The notes beneath the pieces were generated by a model. It searched no databases. It was not told the DNA's origin and worked only from the letters and a program-made list of their open reading frames with translations. A program made the translations under genes and the position numbers. From Stappia sp. ES.058 (GTDB lineage: Bacteria; Pseudomonadota; Alphaproteobacteria; Rhizobiales; Stappiaceae), in the NCBI RefSeq assembly GCF_900105595.1, contig NZ_LT629784.1:2170001-2234000 (forward strand): a DNA stretch of 64,000 bases, given 5' to 3'. Positions 8,238 to 18,607 of this stretch are shown here, one piece after another; the stretch's first letter is position 1; each line of letters starts with the position of its first letter.

Positions 8238-8768
8238 TCAGTCGTTGGGGAAAGAGCCGGACTTCGACCAGGCATCGCCGGCCCACTCCTCGGGCGGCCA
8301 GCTTTCCGTGTCGCAATCCGGGTGCTGATGGCTGACGATACTGTCGAGAAAGGCGGCGGCTTCGAGATCCTCAAGCGTGTTTCGTGCCGGCAGGTCGCCG
8401 AGCGTGTCGACGTAGGCAAGCTTGGCTTCGACGCCGTACTGGATCGTCGGCGGGATGGTTTCTGGATGGTCGAAGGCGCCGATCGCCAGCGCGATGGAGC
8501 CGTCCGGCTCCTCATAGGTCAGCGGGGTGCCGCAGGCGGGGCAAAACCCGCGCGCGACGTGATTGGAGGAGCGGAACCTCGCCGGCGCTCCCCCGCGCGT
8601 CCACTCGAGCGCCCCCTCGGAAGTACCGACGAGCGCGCCGAAGAACCCGCCGAACGCCTTCTGGCACATGCGGCAGTGGCAGATCGAGGCCGTGCCCAGC
8701 GGTCCCGTCACCCGGAACCGCAACGCGCCGCACTGGCAGCCGCCGGTGTGGATCTCCAATGCACTCAT
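8238..8768 (-). CDS. GFA / CENP-V family zinc protein
   Basis: The 176-residue protein has the glutathione-dependent formaldehyde-activating (GFA) fold. Zinc-binding cysteines appear as GGCQCG near residue 11, CHCRMCQ near 32 and CPACG near 76. Family members include a glutathione-binding enzyme, but most are of unknown function and assignment to formaldehyde chemistry is not justified here. Its ATG overlaps the stop of the upstream DUF559 gene by four bases (ATGA), so the two are translationally coupled. It precedes cimA on the same strand by 54 bases. Confidence 0.85.
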   Translation of the reverse strand: MSALEIHTGGCQCGALRFRVTGPLGTASICHCRMCQKAFGGFFGALVGTSEGALEWTRGGAPARFRSSNHVARGFCPACGTPLTYEEPDGSIALAIGAFDHPETIPPTIQYGVEAKLAYVDTLGDLPARNTLEDLEAAAFLDSIVSHQHPDCDTESWPPEEWAGDAWSKSGSFPND

Positions 8769-9136
8769 TCGTTTCCCCCTCGCTGTCGCGCTTCCAGGAT
8801 CTTGCTGCAGACGCCGTCAAGCTCATTCAGGACATCCGGATTCCGGAAGCGCAGAACGGTCCAGCCCGAAGCTGCAAGATGCGCATCCCGCGCCCGATCG
8901 GCTTCGAAATGATGCGCTTCGCCGTGCTGCGACCCGTCGAGTTCGACGATGAGTTTGTGTGCCGGCGCGGCGAAGTCGACGATGTATCCTGCAATCGGCA
9001 GTTGGCGACGAAACGCAATGCCGTCGAGCCGATGTGCCCGAAGGATGTTCCACAGCTTCTTCTCTGCCGGGGTCATCGTCCGTCGCAGGGATTTCGCGTT
9101 TCCGCGCAAGGATTTGGAGACGTCATGATGAGGCAT
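8765..9136 (-). CDS. DUF559 endonuclease-like protein
   Basis: The 123-residue protein matches the DUF559 family, which has a restriction-endonuclease/Vsr-like fold. TPAEKKLWNILR is followed by FRRQLPIAGYIVDF, where the final Asp is a candidate metal ligand, then VELDGSQH, and a C-terminal GWTVLRFRNPDV block. The start MPHHDVSK is chosen because the sequence upstream is a palindromic repeat rather than coding. Biochemical function of this family is unsettled; roles in DNA repair or mobile DNA have been suggested. It is coupled to the GFA gene by an ATGA overlap. Confidence 0.82.
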   Translation of the reverse strand: MPHHDVSKSLRGNAKSLRRTMTPAEKKLWNILRAHRLDGIAFRRQLPIAGYIVDFAAPAHKLIVELDGSQHGEAHHFEADRARDAHLAASGWTVLRFRNPDVLNELDGVCSKILEARQRGGNE

Positions 9137-9193
9137 GTCCGCATCTCCCGAGATTGGAACGCTTGCCCGAACCCATCCTCGGTTTGACGCTGG

Positions 9194-9361
9194 CCCCCGC
9201 CCCACGCGCCTCTCTCTCCCCTTGAGGGGGAGATGTCTCCGAAGGAGACAGAGGGGGGTAACGGACCCAGACCTCAACCTCAGTCCGCGCGGAGAGGCTC
9301 CACATCCCCCTCTGTCGGCAAATGCCGACATCTCCCCCTCAAGGGGGGAGACGGGAGAGCG
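9194..9361. repeat. 168-bp palindromic intergenic repeat, copy 1
   Basis: The unit consists of two inverted modules of about 43 bases. Each is itself hyphenated-palindromic (CCCCTTGAGGGGGAGATGTC arm then GACAGAGGGGG), separated by about 55 bases of unique spacer. The left apex is TCCGAAGGA and the right one GGCAAATGCC. The same unit recurs 277 bases away in direct orientation. Elements with this CTCCCCTTGAGGGGGAGATGTC theme are scattered in intergenic DNA of many Rhizobiales, resembling RIME-type mosaic repeats. Confidence 0.85.
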
Positions 9362-9470
9362 GAGCAGTCGCTCAGGCAAATGAGCTGGCGCCTTTGAACG
9401 GGGCTGATTGTGAACCTGCACAGAACCGAAACCCCGCCGCCATGCAAACACCGCCAGATCCGACACACGG

Positions 9471-9638
9471 CCCCGCCCCACGCGCCCCTCTCCCCCCTTG
9501 AGGGGGAGATGTCTCCGAAGGAGACAGAGGGGGGTAACGGACCCAGACCTCAAACTCAGTCCGCGCGGAGAGGCTCCACACCCCCCTCTGTCGGCAAATG
9601 CCGACATCTCCCCCTCAAGGGGGGAGACGGGAGAGCGG
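9471..9638. repeat. 168-bp palindromic intergenic repeat, copy 2
   Basis: This is a near-identical direct copy of the unit at 9194-9361, differing at only a few positions (for example the TCTCTC/CCTCTC start, and single changes in the central spacer). It ends about 8 bases before the cysS stop codon, so it may supply 3'-end hairpins to cysS mRNA. The 109 bases between the two copies contain nothing I can name. Confidence 0.85.
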
Positions 9639-9645
9639 GGCATGG

Positions 9646-11154
<1,509 letters not shown>

Positions 11155-11468
11155 GATCGGTCGTCTCCTGGCCGTCTGGCCGGGGCGTCCGTCTCATCTC
11201 CGGTGGGGAGGAGCATCGAGCATGAGGGGAACGGCCACAGCCAGCTTTGTCGCTAGCTGCAAATAATGAGGATCGAAATCAGGGTCCGCTTGGCCGTGGT
11301 CATGAAACGTGTTCTGACCCGTTTGCCCGGCGTGGTCAAGTCCGCAGTCCGTGCGACCGCAAGGAAACGATGGATACCCGGCGCGAGCGGGAGCCGCGCG
11401 AAGCCTCGTTCCCGACATCAAGCTTGTGTAAGATACATTCATGTCCGCCAGGGGACGGGAGGAGACCC
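11155..11468. other. Divergent intergenic region cysS / L,D-transpeptidase
   Basis: This is a 314-base spacer. It must carry the promoters of both flanking genes, but I see no pair of -35/-10 elements I would defend. An open frame enters the transpeptidase gene from 11247; its 74 upstream codons lack homology, and the GGGAGGAG site at about 11455-11463 favours the start at 11469. Confidence 0.4.
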
Positions 11469-13274
11469 ATGCGCATGGCAATGACCGATCACTTCGGGCC
11501 ACACCCTTTTGCGGTCCCGACCGGCGCCAAGCGAGATCGGCTCCGCCCGCTTGCCGCGATGCCGGGTCTTGCGCTCGTCGCTTCCGTGACAATCGTTCTC
11601 GCCTTCTCCGGCAGCAGCCTGGCCCAGGAGACTGCAAGACAGGCGGAACCCGCCACCGGCACACCGCCTGCGGCCGGCACGCTTGCGCCCGCAGACGCTC
11701 CGGCCACCATCTTGCCGACCGACCCGCTGGCGATGGCGATCTCGCGCGAACTGTCCACAGCCGACACATTGATGCTCGACGCCGCCTTCAATGCGGGCAG
11801 CGAGGAGGAACTGCAGCTCGGCGTGCAGGAATTTTATGAGGCACGGATCTTCCAGCCGCTCTGGGTGTCGCAGGACGGCCTGAATTCGCACGGCGAACTC
11901 CTGATCAAGGCCTTCGAGGACGCGCGCGCGCATGCGCTCGATCCCGCCGCCTATGATCCGGACCGGCTGTTCCAGATCGCCTTCAATGCAAGCGGCATTG
12001 ACGAGATCGCCGCCGTCGAGGTGGCGCTTTCCAACAGCTACATCACCTATGCCAATGACATGGTCGCCGGCCGCGTCAAGCCGAACGAGGTGAATCCGTC
12101 GCTCAACCTTTTCCCGCAAGCTCCTGATCCGGCGTCGCTTCTGGAAATGGTGGAATCGAGCGAGGACTTCGCCCTTACCCTGGACGCCCTGTCGCCGAAC
12201 ACGCCCAACTACGCAAGGCTGAAAGAGCGGCTCGGCGACTATCGCGCCAAGGCCGAGGCCGGCGGCTTCACGCCGGTCCCCGCGGGCGAGACCCTGAAGC
12301 CCGGCATGAGCGACCCGCGCCTTGACGCCCTGCGCAAACGCCTTGCCCAGCAGGATCTCTTCACCGCCGGCAGCCACCAGGGCGATGTCTACGATGGCGC
12401 GCTGGTCGCGGCGGTCGAATTGTTTCAGGAGCGTCACGGCCTGACGGTCGACGGCATTGTCGGCAAGAACACGCTTGCGGAAATCAATGTGGCGATCGAG
12501 ACGCGCATCGAGCAGATGGAGCTTAACATGGAGCGCCGCCGCTGGATGCCGGACGATCTTGGCGATCGCTATGTCTTCGTCAATCTCGCCGACCAGAACC
12601 TCAAGGTCGTCAAGAGCGAGAAGACAGTTCACACCGCGCGCGTGGTCGTCGGCAAACCCTATCATGCAACGCCGGTGTTCTCCGACCAGATCACCTACGC
12701 CGAAGTGAACCCCTACTGGACGGTGCCCTACTCCATCGCCACCAAGGAGTATCTGCCGCAGTTGCGTAAGAACCCGGGGGCATTGCTTTCAAAGAACATC
12801 CGCATCTTCTCGGGCAACCGGGAGGTCGACCCATGGGCCGTGAACTGGCAGGCCTACGGGCGCGGCAACTTCCCCTTCACGCTGCGCCAGGACCCCGGAA
12901 ACAGAAACGCGCTTGGCCGCATCAAGTTCATGTTTCCCAACAAGTTCAACATCTACATTCACGATACGCCCTCGAAATCTCTGTTTGCCCGGTCGCAACG
13001 CTCGTTCAGCCACGGCTGCATCCGAACGGAAAAGCCCTTCGATCTCGGCGAGGTGCTTTTGGGCGACGACGGCTGGACGAAACCCAGACTGCTGTCGGTC
13101 AGATCGACGGGCAAACGCCGGGTGATCAAGCTGAAAGACCCGATCCCGGTTCATCTGACCTATCTGACAGCCTGGGTGAACAAGGACGGATCGACGCATT
13201 TCCGCCGAGACATCTACGGCCGCGACAAGGTCTTGAAGAAAGCGATCACCGCGCTCGCACCGGTGAAGCTCTGA
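11469..13274 (+). CDS. Periplasmic L,D-transpeptidase (YcbB-like)
   Basis: The 601-residue protein cross-links or modifies peptidoglycan through 3-3 peptide bonds. The N-terminus has a positively charged stretch and one hydrophobic segment (about residues 36-57, ending ALVASVTIVLAFSGSSLAQE) for export. A scaffold domain follows, then a peptidoglycan-binding repeat (LFQERHGLTVDGIVGKNTL, near residue 315-335). The YkuD catalytic domain has the nucleophile in FSHGCIRTEKP near residue 514-524. The start at MRMAMTDHF follows a strong GGAGG site. Size and order match YcbB/LdtD-type enzymes. It stands alone. Confidence 0.92.
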   Translation: MRMAMTDHFGPHPFAVPTGAKRDRLRPLAAMPGLALVASVTIVLAFSGSSLAQETARQAEPATGTPPAAGTLAPADAPATILPTDPLAMAISRELSTADTLMLDAAFNAGSEEELQLGVQEFYEARIFQPLWVSQDGLNSHGELLIKAFEDARAHALDPAAYDPDRLFQIAFNASGIDEIAAVEVALSNSYITYANDMVAGRVKPNEVNPSLNLFPQAPDPASLLEMVESSEDFALTLDALSPNTPNYARLKERLGDYRAKAEAGGFTPVPAGETLKPGMSDPRLDALRKRLAQQDLFTAGSHQGDVYDGALVAAVELFQERHGLTVDGIVGKNTLAEINVAIETRIEQMELNMERRRWMPDDLGDRYVFVNLADQNLKVVKSEKTVHTARVVVGKPYHATPVFSDQITYAEVNPYWTVPYSIATKEYLPQLRKNPGALLSKNIRIFSGNREVDPWAVNWQAYGRGNFPFTLRQDPGNRNALGRIKFMFPNKFNIYIHDTPSKSLFARSQRSFSHGCIRTEKPFDLGEVLLGDDGWTKPRLLSVRSTGKRRVIKLKDPIPVHLTYLTAWVNKDGSTHFRRDIYGRDKVLKKAITALAPVKL

Positions 13275-13482
13275 CAAGCGAACAAGCCCAAAAAATGCTG
13301 GCAAAATAGTGAGATGAGCCGATTCTCCGACTCAGGCCTTCAAGGCAGTGTGTCGCATGGCATACCGTGACGGCTTGCGCGTTAAGGATGCTGAACCGGA
13401 GATAAACACCGGCCTCAGGGCGGGTTCACGGCATGGATGGCAGGATCTCCCCACGATCAAGTCCCGCGTATCGGAGCCTGCC

Positions 13483-13695
13483 ATGTTCTCTGTTCTTCGC
13501 CCGCTGCTTTGCCAGACCCTCACCGCCACCCTTCTTGGCACTGTTCTTCTCGTTCCCGTTGCAATCTTTGTCCTGTCGGGAAACCGGGCCGAGGCGCCCC
13601 GCAGCCGGCAGGCCACGGTCGACGCCTGTGCCTTCACATCGAACGGTTGCGCGACCGCATCACACTGGCATGAAACACGCTTTCCCGTCAGGTGA
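13483..13695 (+). CDS. Possible 70-residue membrane-anchored small protein
   Basis: The frame starts MFSVLRPLLC and has one hydrophobic segment (about residues 12-33) followed by a basic, Cys-containing tail. A CGGAG site lies 6 to 8 bases before the ATG. I recognise no family, and the frame also extends upstream without a clear signal. It sits between the L,D-transpeptidase and the ArsR gene. Composition is consistent with coding, but a chance frame in this high-GC DNA is quite possible. Confidence 0.35.
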   Translation: MFSVLRPLLCQTLTATLLGTVLLVPVAIFVLSGNRAEAPRSRQATVDACAFTSNGCATASHWHETRFPVR

Positions 13696-13843
13696 GCGCT
13701 TGCACCCGACCCCGGGTTGAATTCTAATGCGCCAGCGATTTGCGTGCCCGCGAGAAAGCCACATTCCCGCGCAAGGCTTCATCGAAGCTGCAACCGGGCC
13801 GAAAAAGAAACATAGGGGCCGCGCAAGCCGCAGTGGAAGGACC

Positions 13844-14182
13844 ATGATGATCAACGCGCTTCAGGAAAAGGCCGAAGACGCAGCGGGTTTTCTCAAGATG
13901 CTCGCCTCCGGCCCCCGTCTCATGCTGCTGTGCCATATGGCGAACGGCGAAACCAACGTCGGCCAGCTTGCCGAGATGACCGGGATGCGCATGCCGACGG
14001 TCTCCCAGCAGCTCGCGCTGTTGCGCGCGCAGGGGCTCGTGCGCACGCGACGCAACGGGACGACGATCTACTACAGCCTGGACAGCGAGATTGCTCAGGA
14101 CGTGCTGGCCCTCCTGCAGAAACACTTTTGCCCCCCGGAAACCGAGACAACGGCCGCGCGCGAGAGCGAACACGCGGAGTGA
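13844..14182 (+). CDS. ArsR/SmtB-family transcriptional regulator
   Basis: The 112-residue protein is a single winged-helix domain. LASGPRLMLLCHMANGE, then VGQLAEMTGMRMPTVSQQLALLRAQGLVRTRRNG (helix-turn-helix, residues 40-70) and TIYYSLD (wing) are typical. The two-cysteine ELCVCDL metal motif of classical ArsR is absent, so metal sensing by that site is unlikely; it resembles the BigR-like redox or sulfur-responsive group only in general shape. The start is MMINALQ, after a GGAAGGA site. The next gene is convergent, so no regulated partner is obvious. Confidence 0.85.
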   Translation: MMINALQEKAEDAAGFLKMLASGPRLMLLCHMANGETNVGQLAEMTGMRMPTVSQQLALLRAQGLVRTRRNGTTIYYSLDSEIAQDVLALLQKHFCPPETETTAARESEHAE

Positions 14183-14242
14183 CCGCCCGACCGCGCCTTC
14201 GGCGCCGGTCAGGAGGCTCTCTCGCATGTCGGCCGGCAGACG

Positions 14243-14767
14243 TCAGTTATCGAGCCAGTCGGAACACCGCGGCGCCTCCGCATCGCCCCACGGCATGATC
14301 GGAACCGTGGAGGTGGAGTTCTTGGGGCTGCCTTCGATGATCTTGTCGGAATAGACGAGATAGACCAGCACGTTGCGCTTGGCGTCGCAGCCGCGCACGA
14401 TCCGCATCTTCTTGAACAGGAACGAACGGCGCTGACGAAACACCTCGTCCCCCTGCTCGAATGTCTCCGAAAAGCTCACCGGTCCGACCTGTCGACACGC
14501 CAGCGAGATGTCCGAGACCTCTTCGGCCACGCCGAGCCATCCGGAGACCCCGCCCTTTTCCGGCACCGTGAAATGACAGGCAACGCCTTTCACCAACGGG
14601 TCGTCGACCGCATAAGTGGCAAGCTTGTGGTCCGGTGTCAGCATCTTCCACACCGTCGACTTCTTGAAGATCAGATCAGGCTCATCCTGTGCGGACGCAA
14701 CGGGAGACAGGGCCGGCGCGGCCGCAAGGCCAAGAGCCGCGGCCAGAACAAGGGCAATCGATCGCAT
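14243..14767 (-). CDS. creA: CreA family periplasmic protein
   Basis: The 174-residue protein has a cleavable signal peptide (residues 1-26, ending ALSPVASAQ). The CreA domain includes DPLVKGVACHFTVPEKGG, DISLACRQVGPV, FKKMRIVRGCDAKRNVLVYLVYSDKIIEGSPKNS and the end CSDWLDN. Three conserved cysteines may form disulfides. CreA is widely conserved, but its molecular role is not known despite the historical link to catabolite regulation. The start has a GGAG site. The gene follows the small membrane protein gene on the same strand by 52 bases. Confidence 0.92.
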   Translation of the reverse strand: MRSIALVLAAALGLAAAPALSPVASAQDEPDLIFKKSTVWKMLTPDHKLATYAVDDPLVKGVACHFTVPEKGGVSGWLGVAEEVSDISLACRQVGPVSFSETFEQGDEVFRQRRSFLFKKMRIVRGCDAKRNVLVYLVYSDKIIEGSPKNSTSTVPIMPWGDAEAPRCSDWLDN

Positions 14768-14819
14768 TCGCGTTTCTCCGGATCTGTTTTGGTGTTCCCC
14801 CGATATGGGAAAGCGAGCG

Positions 14820-15176
14820 TCACAACACCAGTCCTGCAAGACGCGCCAGAACCAGCAACGGCGCAGCCGTTCCCAAAAGCACGAGCGTCGCGAGACTGAC
14901 GACGCCAAGGCCGGCGACGACATACTGCAGCCCCACGTGCCCCTCGCCGCGCGCCATGCGCCAGATTGCGAAGTGAAGCGCGATGACCAGGACGGCCAGG
15001 ATGCCGGACAGGAGAAATGGCGCCACGACATATCCCTGCGATCCCGCGTTTGGTCCTGGTTGAGGCAGGAGTGCCGGAAGATACGCCGCGGCGACCGGCA
15101 GGACGAGCACATGCACCAGCACAATCCAGACGAAGGCGACACTTTGGGGTGGCGTGGCAGGCTTTCGCGTCGACAT
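14820..15176 (-). CDS. Small integral membrane protein of unknown function
   Basis: The 118-residue frame starts MSTRKPATPP and contains three to four hydrophobic helices, at about residues 14-35, 48-72 and 82-118. I recognise no family. It lies 52 bases upstream of creA on the same strand and is divergent from the MarR gene, whose promoter region it borders. The open frame extends 61 codons upstream, but that part overlaps the MarR promoter and is not hydrophobic in the same way. Confidence 0.5.
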   Translation of the reverse strand: MSTRKPATPPQSVAFVWIVLVHVLVLPVAAAYLPALLPQPGPNAGSQGYVVAPFLLSGILAVLVIALHFAIWRMARGEGHVGLQYVVAGLGVVSLATLVLLGTAAPLLVLARLAGLVL

Positions 15177-15291
15177 GATTGACGTGCGGATCCATTGGTG
15201 ACTGCAAGGAACCGTGGTGCCACGCGCAGCGACGATAGGCAAGCGTCCACGCGGCCCGCGCCGTCCCCCTTTCCCCGCGCGGCGCGAACCG

Positions 15292-15320
15292 GTTACAGTT
15301 GGCACGATACGCGCTATACT
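15292..15320 (+). promoter_or_regulatory. Promoter for the MarR-family gene
   Basis: GTTACA (15292-15297) and TATACT (15315-15320) are separated by exactly 17 bases. The -10 matches TATAAT at five of six positions. Transcription would start about 45 bases before the ATG at 15372, a normal short leader. Confidence 0.65.
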
Positions 15321-15371
15321 TGCATCCTTCCAAAGGCCCCGATCGAGGGCTCGCGCCAATGGATCGGTCCA

Positions 15372-15839
15372 ATGACGTCAGCGCCGCCGCTGCTTGAACT
15401 CGAAACCTTCCTGCCCTATCGGCTGAATATCCTTGCGGAAACGGTGAGCCAGTCGCTCGCCGGCGTCTACCGCCGCCGCTACGGGATAACAGTGCCCGAA
15501 TGGCGCCTGATCGCAACGCTCGGGCAATTCGGTACCGTGACAGCCAAAGGCGTCGGGCATCACAGCTGCATGCACAAGACGAAGGTGTCGCGCGCAGCGG
15601 CCACGCTCGAAGCCCGTGGCCTGATACGCCGCGAACCAAACAGTCAGGACATGCGCGAGAGCTTTCTCGCCCTGACGGCCGAAGGCCGCGCGATCTACGA
15701 AACACTCGCGCCGCAAGCGCGGGATTTCGCACAAGCCCTCGTTGCCGGCTTTTCAGCCTCCGACCGCGAGGTGCTTGACGACCTGCTGCAACGACTGATG
15801 CTGCGCGCCCGGGCGCTCACCACCGAAATGGCGGAGTGA
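15372..15839 (+). CDS. MarR-family transcriptional regulator
   Basis: The 155-residue protein is a dimeric winged-helix regulator. Dimerisation helix LPYRLNILAETVSQSL, recognition region ITVPEWRLIATLGQFG and MHKTKVSRAAATLEARGLI, and the wing REPNSQDMRESFLALT appear in order. HHSCMHKTKVSR contains a cysteine just before the recognition helix, which could be redox-sensitive, but that is inference. The start MTSAPPLLELE is placed downstream of a well-spaced promoter. The divergent small membrane protein gene is the most likely regulated neighbour. Confidence 0.88.
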   Translation: MTSAPPLLELETFLPYRLNILAETVSQSLAGVYRRRYGITVPEWRLIATLGQFGTVTAKGVGHHSCMHKTKVSRAAATLEARGLIRREPNSQDMRESFLALTAEGRAIYETLAPQARDFAQALVAGFSASDREVLDDLLQRLMLRARALTTEMAE

Positions 15840-15957
15840 TCGGGCCCCTCTCGGCGCCGCCCCGCGCCCGCCGCACGCGCCCGCGCCATTAGGCTGAAGT
15901 TTACTAAAACCCGAGGCTTTTGTTGTGCCGGCCTCGGTCTTGTGGCGATAGTCAGGC

Positions 15958-17271
15958 GTGGAAGATCCCGAAAACGGGACATACGGCGCGGCAATGGCGC
16001 AGACGACGGGTGGCAGGCGAGCGAACAGGCGCGCCGCAGCAAGCGGATCAGGCATGACGGGACCGTATGCAATCGCACGCAGCGCAGGCCTTGCCGTCTT
16101 GGCAGGGGCGACGCTGGTACTTGTCGCGACGCCGGGACAGGCGGCCAGTTGCAATGCGCTTCGCGCCGAAATCTCCAGAATTGCCGCCGGCAGCGCACAA
16201 TCGCCGGCGTATCGCAAATGGTCCGCGGCCGCAGAGCAGCAAAAAGCCGCGCTCGGGCTCGCCCAGCGTGATGCACGCCATCTGGGGTGCAATGGCGCCG
16301 CATCGGCCGGCTCATGCAACACTTTGACCGGAAAAATCAAACGCATGCGCGCCAACCTCGCCAAGATCGAGCGCCAGCGCGATCGTCGGGCCCAGCCCGG
16401 CCAGGCTCGACGCAAGAGACAACTCGAGCGCACGCTCGCCAACCAGGGATGCGACCGGACCCGCACGGCAAAAAAGGGCGGCGGCCTGCTCGCCCTCTTC
16501 GGCATCGGCCGGCGCGACGGCGCAAATGACGCTGTAACCACCGCGTCCTCGCTCCAGAGCGCGACGCGCTCCTCCGTAACGATCACGAGCGCCCAGCCGG
16601 ATTTCACCACGAGCCAACCTTCTGGGCCGACCTATCGGACCATGTGCGTGCGCACCTGCGACGGCTTCTATTTTCCGGTCAGTTTTTCAACCGGCAGCGA
16701 GGGCTTCGGTCGTGACACCGCGATTTGCCGGTCGATGTGCCCGGGTGCCGAGGCGCAGCTCTACGTGCATCGCAATCCCGGCGAAACGGTCGACAATCTG
16801 GTCAGCGTCGAGGGCCTGCCCTATACGGATCTGCCCAATGCCTACCGGTTTCGTAAAACCTATGTCTCGGGCTGCGGCTGCCAGCCGAAACCGGGTGGAC
16901 GCCAGAGCATGGCAAGCCTGATCCGCAGCGGCGACGCGGTTGCCGCGCAAAGCCTGCGCGATACGCAAGGATCGGGCGGCCTCGGCATCGATTCGTTGCG
17001 CGAAACACTTGCGACACCCGTTGCATCCCGGGCGGATGCTGTTCCCGATGGCGCGGATCCGGACACACGGATGAATGTCGAGCTTGGCTTTGCTCCCCAG
17101 CCGGCCAGCATGCGCCTGCCGGTTCTGGGCGGCACCGGCACGTCCGTATCAGGAGTTGCGAAAAGCGCGGACGCGGTCGATGACGGAAGCGATGTTCAAA
17201 CCGCTCCGGCCACCGTTCAGCCAAAACAGAATGTCAGGATAATCGGGCCGCGCTATTTCGTCGCCCAATAA
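15958..17271 (+). CDS. DUF2865 secreted protein
   Basis: The protein belongs to DUF2865, a family found mainly in Rhizobiales. Near residues 216-310 it has the signature [18 protein letters not shown], then [16 protein letters not shown] and SGCGCQPKP with conserved cysteines. The N-terminal part has a signal peptide ([12 protein letters not shown]... ending TPGQA) followed by a helical, Lys/Arg-rich region resembling a coiled coil (residues 75-165). The reported GTG start at 15958 gives 437 residues; ATG at 15994 or 16054 would give 425 or 405 and leave a better signal peptide. Its last 38 bases overlap the 3' end of gltX. Function is unknown. Confidence 0.82.
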   Translation: MEDPENGTYGAAMAQTTGGRRANRRAAASGSGMTGPYAIARSAGLAVLAGATLVLVATPGQAASCNALRAEISRIAAGSAQSPAYRKWSAAAEQQKAALGLAQRDARHLGCNGAASAGSCNTLTGKIKRMRANLAKIERQRDRRAQPGQARRKRQLERTLANQGCDRTRTAKKGGGLLALFGIGRRDGANDAVTTASSLQSATRSSVTITSAQPDFTTSQPSGPTYRTMCVRTCDGFYFPVSFSTGSEGFGRDTAICRSMCPGAEAQLYVHRNPGETVDNLVSVEGLPYTDLPNAYRFRKTYVSGCGCQPKPGGRQSMASLIRSGDAVAAQSLRDTQGSGGLGIDSLRETLATPVASRADAVPDGADPDTRMNVELGFAPQPASMRLPVLGGTGTSVSGVAKSADAVDDGSDVQTAPATVQPKQNVRIIGPRYFVAQ

Positions 17272-18598
17272 GCGGCAACAGCGTCTTCATGTCCGGACCA
17301 TGCGCCTCACCGGTCAGCGCCTTGCGCAGCGGCAGGAACAACGCCTTGCCCTTGCGCCCGGTCTCCGTCTTCAGCGCCCCGGTCCACGCCCCCCAGGTCT
17401 GAGCGTCCCAAGGCTCTTGCGGCAAAAGCGCCGCCGCCCGGGCAAGATATTCGGCATCCTCCGGCGCGACCGGCATCGCCTGCGGATCGTTGACGGCGCG
17501 CCACCAGCGCGCGGCATCGCCGACGGTCTCGCAGTTTTCCCGCACCGCGTCCCAGAACGCCGCGCCGCAGGCAGCAATACCCAACTCCTGAAGCCGATCC
17601 GCCACGGCGTCGAAGGGCAACTTGTGCACAAGACGCGCATTCAGCGGACGAAGGTCCTCGGGATCGAACTTGGCGGCGGAGCGTGAGACGTCCGCAAGCG
17701 ACACCATGTCGGCGAGCGCCGCCATCGTCTCCGCCGGCTCGATCGCATGGCTGGTGCCACTCAGGACTGCAAGCGAGGCGACCGCCATCGGTTCGAAACC
17801 CGCCTCACGCAGCGAGCGCAGCGACAAGGCGCCCTTGCGCTTCGAAAGGCCTTCACCCGAAACGGTCGTCAGCAGGTTGTGATGCGCAAAAACCGGCGGC
17901 GCAGCATCGAGCGCCTTGAAGATCGCAAGCTGCACGGCGGTGTTGGCCACATGATCCTCTCCCCGGATCACGTGTGTGATGCCAGAGCCGATGTCGTCCA
18001 CGATCGAGGGCAGCGTATAGAGATAGCTGCCGTCCGCCCGGATCAGCACGGGGTCGGAGAGCGAGGCAAGATCGATGGTCTGCTCGCCGCGACACAGGTC
18101 CAACCAACTGACGTCGGCTCGTCGTGTAGCGAAGGGATCGCCGTCGTGATTGGGCAGAAGAAAGCGCCAATGGGGCTGGCGTCCTTCCGCCTCGAGGGTC
18201 GCACGTTCATCATCGGTGAGTTTCAGCGCGGCCCGGTCGTAGACCGGCGGACGACCGAGCGCGCGCGCGCGTCCGCGCCGCCGCTCCAGTTCGTCCGCCG
18301 TCTCGTAGCAGGGATAGAGAAGGCCGGCGGCGCGCAGCCGCTCCGCCGCGCCGTCATACTGCGCGATCCGTTCCGACTGGCGAAAGCTCTCATGCGGACG
18401 AATGCCCAGCCACGCCAGATCCTCGCCAATCGCCGCCGCGAATTCGGCGGTCGAGCGCTCACGGTCGGTGTCATCGTAGCGCAGGATGAAACGGCCGCCT
18501 TCGCGCAAAGCGAATAGCCAGTTCATCAGCGCGGGACGGGCGTTGCCGATGTGGAGAAAACCGGTCGGCGAGGGAGCAAATCTAACGGTTACGGTCAT
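17234..18598 (-). CDS. gltX: Glutamate--tRNA ligase
   Basis: The 454-residue class I synthetase charges Glu onto tRNA. It begins [20 protein letters not shown] (HIGH motif) and has RYDDTD, the tRNA-recognition [11 protein letters not shown] and the LSKRKGA loop (KMSKS type) near residue 245. It is shorter than the E. coli enzyme (471) and resembles the second alphaproteobacterial GluRS type. In this group Gln-tRNA is usually made through Glu-tRNA-Gln, so a nondiscriminating or specialised role is possible. The end is convergent with, and overlaps, the DUF2865 gene by 38 bases. Confidence 0.95.
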   Translation of the reverse strand: MTVTVRFAPSPTGFLHIGNARPALMNWLFALREGGRFILRYDDTDRERSTAEFAAAIGEDLAWLGIRPHESFRQSERIAQYDGAAERLRAAGLLYPCYETADELERRRGRARALGRPPVYDRAALKLTDDERATLEAEGRQPHWRFLLPNHDGDPFATRRADVSWLDLCRGEQTIDLASLSDPVLIRADGSYLYTLPSIVDDIGSGITHVIRGEDHVANTAVQLAIFKALDAAPPVFAHHNLLTTVSGEGLSKRKGALSLRSLREAGFEPMAVASLAVLSGTSHAIEPAETMAALADMVSLADVSRSAAKFDPEDLRPLNARLVHKLPFDAVADRLQELGIAACGAAFWDAVRENCETVGDAARWWRAVNDPQAMPVAPEDAEYLARAAALLPQEPWDAQTWGAWTGALKTETGRKGKALFLPLRKALTGEAHGPDMKTLLPLIGRRNSAARLS

Positions 18599-18607
18599 GC
18601 GCCTGTC

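Noticed and set aside
9194-9638. Possible CRISPR array
   Set aside because: There are only two copies of a 168-base unit 277 bases apart, each made of inverted modules, with no short regular repeats and no cas genes.
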